Shown here in pieces: positions 1 to 9,068 of a DNA stretch of 64,000 nucleotides. The stretch covers positions 1,364,001-1,428,000 of the forward strand of contig NZ_JQMO01000003.1 of assembly GCF_000744785.1 (NCBI RefSeq), given 5' to 3'. This DNA is from Kitasatospora azatica KCTC 9699. GTDB taxonomy: Bacteria; Actinomycetota; Actinomycetes; Streptomycetales; Streptomycetaceae. The notes under the pieces are model-generated. The model was not told the DNA's origin, searched no databases, and was given only the letters and a program-made list of their open reading frames with translations. The position numbers were made by a program, and so were the translations under genes. Every line of letters starts with the position of its first letter. Position 1 is the stretch's first letter.

Positions 1-49
1 CCGGGGAGTCGGGTGACAGCCGATCGGGTTCCTGTGCGACACTGCGCAA

Positions 50-580
50 ATGCCGTCGCCTACACAGAAAGCCCTGGCCAAGGTGCCTGGGCCGCTGCGT
101 CCGTTCCTGGTGCAGCACCGCAGTCTGGTGAAGTTCCTGCTGGTGGGTGGCACGTGCTTCGTGCTGACGCTGGTGATCAACTACGGGCTGAAGCTCACCG
201 TCTGCGGATCCAAGCCGGTGGTCGCGCTGACCATCGCGACGGCCGTGGCCACCGTGGTCTCCTACCTGCTCAACCGGGCGTGGTCGTTCCGCTCCGAGGG
301 CAGCCACAAGGAGGCCATCCCGTTCATCGTGGTCAGCGCGATCGCGGTGGGTGTGAACGACCTGCCGCTGCTGGCCAGCCGGTACGTGTTCAACCTGCGC
401 GAGCCGAATGTGACGCACTTCACGCAGGAAGTCGCCGACTTCATGAGCGGCATGATCCTCGGCACGCTGGTGGCGATGGCGTTCCGCTACTGGGCGATGA
501 AGAAGTTCGTCTTCACCACCACCAAGGCGAGCGGCGAGACCGCCGACGAGCAGGCCGAGCCGCCGGCGCGGGTGGGCTGA
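50..580 (+). CDS. GtrA-like small integral membrane protein
   Basis: A 176-residue protein with about four hydrophobic segments (roughly residues 27-47, 58-76, 93-110 and 135-152) and the GtrA-family signature: a conserved first helix beginning KFLLVGGT, a central YLLNRAWSF motif and a C-terminal RYWAMKKFVF motif. GtrA/DPMS-like proteins are thought to help flip polyprenyl-phosphate-linked sugars or take part in cell-surface polysaccharide synthesis; the substrate here cannot be inferred. The ATG at 50 follows a hexamer GACACT with six bases between, so the transcript may be leaderless. No partner glycosyltransferase lies in the window, but the upstream side is cut off. Confidence 0.85.
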   Translation: MPSPTQKALAKVPGPLRPFLVQHRSLVKFLLVGGTCFVLTLVINYGLKLTVCGSKPVVALTIATAVATVVSYLLNRAWSFRSEGSHKEAIPFIVVSAIAVGVNDLPLLASRYVFNLREPNVTHFTQEVADFMSGMILGTLVAMAFRYWAMKKFVFTTTKASGETADEQAEPPARVG

Positions 581-632
581 CCGCCTTCCGCACGACCCGC
601 AGACCTGCGCGACCTGCACGACCCCACGACTT

Positions 633-955
633 TCAGGGCTGAACCCGCGTCAGCTCGACCTCCGGCCCCGGGGCCGCCGCCATCGGGCGGCCGCTCCGGG
701 GCCGGATCACTACCGCGAGCAGGGCGAGCGCGAAGCCGGCCACCGCCCAGGCGCTGAGCACCAGCAGCGGCGCGGTGACGTCGGTGCCGCCGAAGTGGGC
801 GATCGAGCGGGCCACCTCGGTGCCGGCGCCGTTCGGCAGCCAGGCGCCGATCGCCCGCCAGAACGGCGGCATCAGCGGAGCAGCAGCACGGCGACGACCA
901 GGAGGGCTGCGCGGGCGGTGACGGCGTCCTTGAACTCGCTGACGAATCCTGGCAT
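633..955 (-). pseudogene. Remnant of a YhgE/Pip-like membrane protein gene (internal deletion)
   Basis: Two pieces of one gene appear in different frames. The N-terminus starts at ATG 955 (MPGFVSEFKDAVTARAALLV, preceded by a GGAG ribosome site) and runs into a stop near 872. A shifted frame then continues at about 875 with PPFWRAIGAWLPNGAGTEVA, a hydrophobic helix and a short basic tail ending at 633. The N-terminal piece (first helix) and the C-terminal piece (last helix) resemble the two ends of YhgE/Pip or DUF3533-type membrane proteins, normally several hundred residues long; the middle is missing. I infer one internal deletion plus a frameshift. It diverges from the MarR gene, a common setting for these membrane proteins. 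The family assignment rests on two short segments. Confidence 0.55.
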
Positions 956-1075
956 CGGCGCTCCATTTCCGGCGATACGGCAGCAAGACGGACTAGTTCG
1001 ACACGTCATAGCATGAACGGTTTCGTGGATACTGATCGCGCGCCGGGGATCGGCGAAACGGGCTGGTGAGCGGCG

Positions 1076-1561
1076 GTGGGCGTGGACGAGGAGCAGGCGG
1101 CGCAGGAGGCTGTCTTCCGTGCGGTGGAGCGCGAGGTCGCGGTGATGTTCCGGCGCGGCCGGGCCCGCTCGGCCGAGATGTCCCGCCTGGTGCACCCGCA
1201 GCTGGAGGGGATGGCCTACAGCCTGCTGGCCCACCTCTACGACGCCGGCGAGGTCCGGGTGACCGAGGTCGGCACTCACTTCGGGGTGGGCAAGGCGACC
1301 ATCAGCCGGCAGATCAAGGCGCTGGAGGAGCTCGACCTGGTGGCCCGGCAGCCGGACCCGCTGGACGGGCGGGCCTCGCTGGTCTCGCTCACCGAGGACG
1401 GCGCCCGGCGCTACCGCAGGGCGCACGAGGCGCGGCTGGCCTCGTTCCGCGAGCTGCTCGGCGCCTGGGAGGCGGACGACCTGGCCCAGTTCGCCCGGCT
1501 GCTGGCCCGGTTCAACGAGGCGGCCCAGACCCTCTACCGGCACCCGGAGCTTGCCGACTGA
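1076..1561 (+). CDS. MarR-family transcriptional regulator
   Basis: A 161-residue protein with a winged helix-turn-helix at about residues 45-110. The recognition helix region GVGKATISRQIKALEELDLV and the wing DPLDGRASLVSLTEDG are typical of MarR (the usual D-x-R-D/A wing). Start taken as GTG 1076; GTG 1082 is a close alternative. The gene lies 83 bases upstream of a co-oriented DHA2 exporter, and the gap carries a promoter overlapped by GTTG-CAAC palindromes. This regulator therefore probably represses the exporter until a small-molecule ligand releases it. Nothing in the sequence indicates the ligand. Confidence 0.9.
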   Translation: MGVDEEQAAQEAVFRAVEREVAVMFRRGRARSAEMSRLVHPQLEGMAYSLLAHLYDAGEVRVTEVGTHFGVGKATISRQIKALEELDLVARQPDPLDGRASLVSLTEDGARRYRRAHEARLASFRELLGAWEADDLAQFARLLARFNEAAQTLYRHPELAD

Positions 1562-1581
1562 CAAGGTTGCCGGCCGAGAAG

Positions 1582-1624
1582 GTTGCCTGAGTCAACCAAT
1601 GTCCTTATAGTTGCCCTGGGCAAC
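1582..1624 (+). promoter_or_regulatory. Promoter with two probable MarR operators
   Basis: A -35 TTGCCT (1583-1588) and a -10 TATAGT (1606-1611) are separated by exactly 17 bases. Two related 15-bp palindromes flank them: GTTGCCTGAGTCAAC (1582-1596, 12 of 15 symmetric) covers the -35, and GTTGCCCTGGGCAAC (1610-1624, symmetric apart from the centre) overlaps the end of the -10 and the start site. Their centres are 28 bp apart. A further half-site AAGGTTGCC lies at 1563-1571. Occupancy would block RNA polymerase, fitting repression of the exporter by the adjacent MarR protein. Confidence 0.7.
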
Positions 1625-1644
1625 GAATCTAAGGACGCGTCTCC

Positions 1645-3210
1645 ATGGCCGCAATACCCGCGACACCCCAGGTCCACCGCCAGCACCAGGGCGGTGCCGA
1701 CGACCGTCCGATGACGCACCGGGAGATCCTCGAAGCGCTCTCCGGCCTGCTGCTCGGCCTCTTCGTGGCGGTCCTCTCCTCGACCATCGTCTCCAACGCG
1801 CTGCCGACCATCCTGCGCGACCTGCACGGCGGCGAGTCCGCCTACACCTGGGTGATCACCGCTGCCCTGCTCAGCCTCACCGCCTCCACCCCGATCTGGG
1901 GCAAGCTCTCCGACCTGGTCAGCAAGAAACTGCTGATGCAGGTGGCACTGGTGATCTACATCGTCTCCTCGACGCTGGCCGGCCTCTCGCAGAACACCAG
2001 CGAGCTGATCGGCTGCCGGGTGCTGCAGGGCATCGGCGCCGGCGGCGTGGTCGCGCTCGGCCAGATCTGCCTGGCGGCCATGGTCCCGCCGCGCGAACGC
2101 GGCCGCTACAGCGGCTACTTCGGCGCCGTCTTCGCACTGGCCACGATCGGTGGGCCGCTGATCGGCGGCGTCATCGTGGACACCCCCTGGCTCGGCTGGC
2201 GCTGGTGCTTCTACGTCGGCATCCCGTTCTCGCTGGTCGCCATCGTGGTGCTGCAGCGCACCCTGCACCTGCCGGTGGTCCGGCGGAAGGCCAGGATCGA
2301 CTACCTCGGCGCGCTGCTGATCGCCGGCGCGGTCAGCCTGCTGATGATCTGGGTGACGCTGGCCGGCAAGAACTACCCCTGGGCCTCCTGGCAGACCGCG
2401 GCGATGGTCGGCGGCGGGCTGCTGCTGGCCGCGCTCTTCGTGCTGACCGAGTGTCGGGCCGCCGAGCCGATCATCCCGCTCACCCTGTTCCGGCACCGCA
2501 CGGTGAGCCTGGCCGCCGCGGCCAGCGCGCTGGTCGGGATCGGGATGTACGGCGCGACCACCTTCCTGAGCCAGTACTTCCAGCTGGCCAGGGAGAAGAC
2601 CCCCACCATGGCCGGCATCATGACGCTGCCGATGATCCTGGGCCTGGCCGCCTCCTCCGCGGCGGCCGGCCGACTGATCACCAAGCACGGCAAGTGGAAG
2701 CGCTACCTGGTGGCCGGCACCTTCCTGCTCGCCCTCGGCTTCCTGCTGCTCGGCACCGCCCGGGCCGACACCCCGTACGGACTGCTCTCGCTCTACATGC
2801 TCGCCACCGGCGTGGGCCTCGGCCTGACCTCGCAGAACCTGGTGCTGGCGGTGCAGAACACCGTCCCGGTCAAGGAACTGGGCACGGCCAGTTCGGCGGT
2901 CACCTTCTTCCGCACCATGGGCGGGGCGATGGGTGTCTCCGCGCTCGGCGCGCTGCTCGGCACCAAGGTCACCCACTACCTGACCCAGAACCTGGCGGCC
3001 GCGCACCTGCCCGCAGCCGGCGGTGCGCCGGGCGGCGGCGAGCTGCCCGACCTGCACCGGCTGCCCGCGCCGCTGGTGCCGCTGGTCACCGACGCCTTCG
3101 GGCACGGGATCGGCACCGTCTTCCTGGTCGCGGCGCCGTTCGCGCTGCTGGCCTTCCTGCTGGTGCTGGGCATCCGCGAGGTGCCGCTGCGCACCCGCGA
3201 GAGCGGCTGA
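1645..3210 (+). CDS. DHA2-family MFS multidrug exporter (EmrB/QacA type)
   Basis: A 521-residue protein with about 14 hydrophobic helices, the DHA2 arrangement. The first helix region carries the family motif around LSSTIVSNALPTI, and the loop between helices 2 and 3 holds WGKLSDLVSKK (motif A). Motif C-like GGPLIGG lies in helix 5. It probably exports drugs or toxic amphiphiles by proton antiport. ATG 1645 follows AAGGACG with suitable spacing. The MarR gene upstream is the likely regulator, and a strong hairpin at 3219-3265 closes the unit. The C-terminus has a glycine/proline-rich cytoplasmic or periplasmic loop near residues 455-475. Substrate unknown. Confidence 0.9.
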   Translation: MAAIPATPQVHRQHQGGADDRPMTHREILEALSGLLLGLFVAVLSSTIVSNALPTILRDLHGGESAYTWVITAALLSLTASTPIWGKLSDLVSKKLLMQVALVIYIVSSTLAGLSQNTSELIGCRVLQGIGAGGVVALGQICLAAMVPPRERGRYSGYFGAVFALATIGGPLIGGVIVDTPWLGWRWCFYVGIPFSLVAIVVLQRTLHLPVVRRKARIDYLGALLIAGAVSLLMIWVTLAGKNYPWASWQTAAMVGGGLLLAALFVLTECRAAEPIIPLTLFRHRTVSLAAAASALVGIGMYGATTFLSQYFQLAREKTPTMAGIMTLPMILGLAASSAAAGRLITKHGKWKRYLVAGTFLLALGFLLLGTARADTPYGLLSLYMLATGVGLGLTSQNLVLAVQNTVPVKELGTASSAVTFFRTMGGAMGVSALGALLGTKVTHYLTQNLAAAHLPAAGGAPGGGELPDLHRLPAPLVPLVTDAFGHGIGTVFLVAAPFALLAFLLVLGIREVPLRTRESG

Positions 3211-3218
3211 CCGCGACC

Positions 3219-3265
3219 AACGCGAGAGGGGCTCCGCACGGTTCGTGCGGAGCCCCTCTCGCGTT
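3219..3265. terminator. Strong bidirectional hairpin terminator
   Basis: A perfect 22-bp stem (3219-3240 with 3244-3265) and a 3-nt loop lie between the exporter and the convergent small membrane gene. There is no long U-tract on either side, as is common in streptomycetes. Confidence 0.85.
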
Positions 3266-3276
3266 GTGTCCGGGTG

Positions 3277-3519
3277 TCAGCCCGCGATCAGGCTGATCCC
3301 GTAGCCGACCGCCGCCGCGCAGGCGGCGAAGCAGACACCCGCGCCGGCCAGCGCGACGGTGCCGCGACCGGCGCCGGACTCACCGGCGGCCGAGGCCTCG
3401 ACGGCGGCCTCGCGCCGGGACAGGGCCAGGATGCCGAGGGCGAAGGCGGCGACCACGAGCACCGTGATGGTGAAGCTGATGCCGGCGGTCTGCGCGAGGG
3501 CGTTCCACTTGATCTGCAT
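3277..3519 (-). CDS. Small two-helix membrane protein paired with the phosphate transporter
   Basis: An 80-residue protein with two hydrophobic segments (about residues 12-32 and 55-78) joined by a charged linker containing SRREAAVEA. It begins 10 bases after the phosphate transporter stop on the same strand, with a GAGG-type ribosome site inside the gap, so the two are almost certainly co-transcribed. I recognise no enzyme motif. A plausible role is a small accessory or regulatory subunit of the PiT transporter, but that rests on context alone. Confidence 0.75.
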   Translation of the reverse strand: MQIKWNALAQTAGISFTITVLVVAAFALGILALSRREAAVEASAAGESGAGRGTVALAGAGVCFAACAAAVGYGISLIAG

Positions 3520-3529
3520 GGCAGCCTCC

Positions 3530-4702
3530 TCAGGCAGCGACGGTGGTGGTGACGGCGGACGGTGCGGTGGCGGACGCGGTCGGCGTCACGTCCACCGGGG
3601 TGACCTCGTTGACGTTGCCGGCGGTCACCGGCTGGCGGCGCGAGATCAGCCACATGGAGCCCGAGCCGAGCACCAGCGCGGCACCGACCAGCAGCACGCC
3701 CCAGGTGCCGCGGTCCGCGACGAAGGCGGCCGCGCCGGCCACGGTGGCGGCGGCGGGCAGGGTCAGGCCCCAGGTGTAGACCATCCGGCGGGCCATGCTC
3801 CAGTGCACCTGGGCCTTCGGGCCGCCCAGGCCGGCGCCCATGATGCCGCCGGAGACCACCTGGGTGGTGGACAGGCCGTAGCCCATGTGCGAGGAGGTCA
3901 GGATGACCGCGGTGGTGGCCGTCTCGGCGGCGAAGCCCTGCGGCGCCTGAACGTCGGTCAGGCCCTTGCCCATGCTGCGGATGATCCGCCAGCCGCCCAT
4001 GTAGGTGCCGATCGCGATGGCCAGGCCGGCGCTGACGATCACCCAGGTGGGGGGCAGCGAGTGCTTGGGCAGCGCGCCGGCCGAGACCAGGGTCAGGGTG
4101 ATGATGCCCATGGTCTTCTGCGCGTCGTTGGTGCCGTGCGCCAGCGAGACCAGCGAGGCGGAGAACATCTGGCCGACCTTGAAGCCCTTGGTGCTGGTCT
4201 TCTCACCGGCCTTGCGGGTGATCAGGTAGGCGGCCTTGGTGGCGCCCCAGGCGGCCAGGCCGGCCACGATCGGGGAGGCCACGGCCGGGATCAGGATCTT
4301 GCTGACCACGACGCTGAAGTTCACCCCGTGCAGTCCGACCCCGACCACGGTGGCGCCGATCAGGCCGCCGTACAGCGCGTGCGAGGAGCTGGACGGCAGG
4401 CCGCGCAGCCAGGTCAGCAGGTTCCACAGGATCGCGCCGGCCAGCGCGGCGAAGATCACCGAGGGGTGGATGCCCGCCTTCTCGTTGACGATGCCGCCGG
4501 AGATGGTCCCGGCCACCTTCACGGACAGGAAGGCACCCGCGAAGTTGAGGATCGCGGCGATGGTGACGGCGACCTTGGGCCGCAGTGCGCCGGTGGCGAT
4601 GGAGGTGGCCATCGCGTTGGCGGTGTCGTGGAAGCCGTTGGTGAAGTCGAAGGCGAGCGCCGTGACGATCACCACCGCCACCAGGAACGTGATGTGTTCC
4701 AT
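3530..4702 (-). CDS. pit: PiT-family inorganic phosphate transporter
   Basis: About 390 residues starting at ATG 4702 (MEHITFLV). The N-terminal PiT signature DFTNGFHDTANAMATSIATG and its inverted repeat copy in the second half (SLAHGTNDAQKTMGIITL) are both present, as expected for this two-repeat family with about ten helices. It imports phosphate, usually as a metal-phosphate complex, driven by the proton gradient. A PHO box 70 bases upstream predicts control by the PhoR-PhoP phosphate system. The small membrane gene follows 10 bases downstream. Confidence 0.95.
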   Translation of the reverse strand: MEHITFLVAVVIVTALAFDFTNGFHDTANAMATSIATGALRPKVAVTIAAILNFAGAFLSVKVAGTISGGIVNEKAGIHPSVIFAALAGAILWNLLTWLRGLPSSSSHALYGGLIGATVVGVGLHGVNFSVVVSKILIPAVASPIVAGLAAWGATKAAYLITRKAGEKTSTKGFKVGQMFSASLVSLAHGTNDAQKTMGIITLTLVSAGALPKHSLPPTWVIVSAGLAIAIGTYMGGWRIIRSMGKGLTDVQAPQGFAAETATTAVILTSSHMGYGLSTTQVVSGGIMGAGLGGPKAQVHWSMARRMVYTWGLTLPAAATVAGAAAFVADRGTWGVLLVGAALVLGSGSMWLISRRQPVTAGNVNEVTPVDVTPTASATAPSAVTTTVAA

Positions 4703-4771
4703 AACCAAACAATCGTCGTAGTTGTCGGACTGACGTGTTCTGCAGCTGTGCTCAGCGGTGACCGTAGGGAT

Positions 4772-4793
4772 GGTGGGTGAACGGAAGGTTAAC
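4772..4793 (-). promoter_or_regulatory. PHO box (PhoP binding site) for the phosphate transporter
   Basis: On the minus strand two adjoining 11-nt units read GTTAACCTTCC and GTTCACCCACC, matching the Streptomyces direct-repeat unit built on GTTCACC. The orientation is toward the transporter, with its ATG 70 bases downstream. Known PhoP targets carry two or more such units in this arrangement. Confidence 0.75.
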
Positions 4794-5052
4794 TACCCAC
4801 GGCTTCAGGGAGTTGTACATGTCCTGAGCCTTGCCGCAGAGAGTCTGGCAGATGTCTTGACCTGGTGCGATCTGGGGGTATGCGGAGAATGTCCGTCTTG
4901 CTGCCGAAAGATGAGATCTGCGTCACCAGTCGGCGTTCGGCTGAGAATTCATCAGTTCGCCCGGACGCCACCTGCCGTCTCCGACGGCTGGCATGGCAGG
5001 ATCACCCGGGGGCCCGTGACCAGCGGGCGGACGAAGGGGGAGGCCGGCGCCG
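4794..5052 (+). promoter_or_regulatory. Noncoding upstream region of the NlpC/P60 gene
   Basis: There is no convincing gene in this stretch. A candidate promoter is TTGACC (4857-4862) and TATGCG (4879-4884), 16 bases apart, which would give a leader of about 160 nt. A small hairpin GCCGTC-TCC-GACGGC lies at about 4975-4989. I looked for a ydaO (cyclic di-AMP) riboswitch, common ahead of cell-wall hydrolases, and did not find its conserved blocks. Confidence 0.35.
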
Positions 5053-6660
5053 ATGTGGGCCGTGCGACGTGACCAGATGATCGGCAGCCAGCCCTGGCTC
5101 CGGGCCGCCCTGCGCTGCGGCGCCGTGCTGGCGATGGCCGCGCTGGCGCTGCCGGTGGCCGCCACCGCCGCCTTCGCCGCTCCGGCACCCTCGCCCGCGC
5201 CCTCCAGCAGCGCCCCGGCGGTGCCCGGCACCGACCCCGCGGCCGACCCGCTGGCCGCCGCCAAGGCCACCCTCGGGCCGCTGCTCGACAAGATCCACCT
5301 GCTCTACCAGAACGCCGAGTCGGCGACCGAGCAGTACAACGCCACCGCCCAGCGCCTGACCGCCCAGCAGGGTGACCTGGCCGCCGTCAACACCCGGCTC
5401 GACCAGCAGCAGAAGCTGGTGGACTCCGGAGTCGACGTGGCCGCCGAACTCGCCGCCGCCCAGTACCGCAACGGCAACCTCTCCGCCTACGGCCAGCTGC
5501 TCGCCACCGACGACCCCTACCAGGCCGTCCACCTCGCCGAACTGCTCGCCGCCGCCGGCCGCTCGCAGGCCGCCTTCATCGCCCAACTCAAGACCGAGCA
5601 GGCGCAGCTGGAGCAGCTGAAGGCGCAGTCCACCGCCGCACTGGCGGACGCCAAGGCGCTGCTGGCCCAGCAGGACCAGAACAAGGCCGAGATCGCCCGC
5701 CAGCTGACCACCGTCGAGCAACTGGTCTCGGGGCTGACCGGCGCGCAGCGCAACGACCTCGAGCTGCTGGAGAAGAAGCAGGCGGACGACGCCCAGGTGA
5801 CCTTCCTGGCCTCCGGGGCGCTCGGACAGGGCGAGCGGACCCCGTCGGCGGCCGGCCGGCAGGCGGTGGCCTACGCGCTGGCACAGCTCGGCAAGCCGTA
5901 CGTCTGGGGGGCCGCCGGGCAGGACGCCTTCGACTGCTCCGGGCTCACCTCGCAGGCCTGGCTGCACGCCGGCAAGGAGATCCCGCGCACCAGCCAGGAC
6001 CAGTGGGCCGCCCTGCAGCACATCCCGCTGAACCAGCTGCGGCCCGGCGACCTGGTGGCCTACTACCAGGGGGCCACCCACATCGCGCTCTACATCGGCG
6101 GCGGGCTGGTCGTGCAGGCCCCGCACACCGGTGCGGTGGTGCGGGTCTCGCCGATCGGGATCGCGCCGATCCTGGGCGCGGTGCGACCGGACCCGGAGGC
6201 CAACGCCGACGATCAGGGCGGCGCCTGGAAGGTGCCGGACGTGCTGCAGAACGCGCAGACGCTGACGCCGATAGCGCCCTCGCTGGCCACCGTGCCGGGA
6301 CTGCCGACCGTGCCGCCGCTGCCCGCGCTGCTGCCGGTGCTCCCGGTGGTGCCGCCGGCGCCGACGGCGGTGCCCGCGCCGTCCGCTCCGGCCTCCTCGT
6401 CCTCCTCGGGTCAGCCGAGCCCGGGCTCGCCGAGCCCCAGTGCCTCCGCCTCGGGGAGCGCGAGTGCGTCCGCCTCGCCGCAGCCGACCACGAGCGGCAG
6501 CGCCTCGGCCTCCGGATCGGGCTCCGCGACGCCGTCCGGGTCCGGTTCGCCGTCCGGCTCGGCTTCGCCGTCGGGGACGGCCTCCGGCAGCCCGTCGGGG
6601 ACGGACTCTCCCTCGGCCGCCGCCTCCGGGACCTCGCCCTCGGCCACGCCGTCGAACTGA
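5053..6660 (+). CDS. Secreted NlpC/P60 peptidoglycan endopeptidase
   Basis: A 535-residue protein. After a signal peptide (about residues 9-41, cleavage near AFA-AP) comes an alpha-helical coiled-coil region (about 70-255, rich in Q, E and A), then an NlpC/P60 domain (about 275-385). The catalytic Cys295 is in DAFDCSGLT and His343 in GATHIALYIG; the third polar residue is in the QAPHTG stretch. The last ~120 residues are a low-complexity Pro/Ser/Gly tail. Such enzymes cleave D-gamma-Glu-diaminopimelate bonds in the cell wall, with the coiled coil probably holding the active site shut. ATG 5077 is an alternative start. Confidence 0.9.
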   Translation: MWAVRRDQMIGSQPWLRAALRCGAVLAMAALALPVAATAAFAAPAPSPAPSSSAPAVPGTDPAADPLAAAKATLGPLLDKIHLLYQNAESATEQYNATAQRLTAQQGDLAAVNTRLDQQQKLVDSGVDVAAELAAAQYRNGNLSAYGQLLATDDPYQAVHLAELLAAAGRSQAAFIAQLKTEQAQLEQLKAQSTAALADAKALLAQQDQNKAEIARQLTTVEQLVSGLTGAQRNDLELLEKKQADDAQVTFLASGALGQGERTPSAAGRQAVAYALAQLGKPYVWGAAGQDAFDCSGLTSQAWLHAGKEIPRTSQDQWAALQHIPLNQLRPGDLVAYYQGATHIALYIGGGLVVQAPHTGAVVRVSPIGIAPILGAVRPDPEANADDQGGAWKVPDVLQNAQTLTPIAPSLATVPGLPTVPPLPALLPVLPVVPPAPTAVPAPSAPASSSSSGQPSPGSPSPSASASGSASASASPQPTTSGSASASGSGSATPSGSGSPSGSASPSGTASGSPSGTDSPSAAASGTSPSATPSN

Positions 6661-6662
6661 GG

Positions 6663-6722
6663 CCTGACGAACCGAGGCCTGGCGAACCGAGGGTTGGCGA
6701 ACCGAGGGTTGGCGAACCGGGA
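6663..6722 (+). repeat. 15-bp tandem repeat, four units
   Basis: Four units of the pattern NNTGGCGAACCGAGG follow one another immediately after the endopeptidase stop: 6663-6677, 6678-6692, 6693-6707 and 6708-6722, with only one to three differences between neighbours. The block sits between convergent genes, just before a hairpin. Confidence 0.8.
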
Positions 6723-6745
6723 CCGGTCGGTCCGAGACCGACCGG
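6723..6745. terminator. Bidirectional hairpin terminator
   Basis: CCGGTCGGT (6723-6731) pairs perfectly with ACCGACCGG (6737-6745) across a 5-nt loop, between the convergent endopeptidase and molybdoenzyme genes. Confidence 0.65.
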
Positions 6746-6765
6746 CCCGAGCCGGGGCCGATGGG

Positions 6766-9045
<2,280 letters not shown>

Positions 9046-9068
9046 GACTGCCACTCCTCCAACTGGGG

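Noticed and set aside
4794..5052. ydaO-type cyclic di-AMP riboswitch upstream of the cell-wall endopeptidase
   Set aside because: The conserved blocks of that riboswitch are not present in this stretch.
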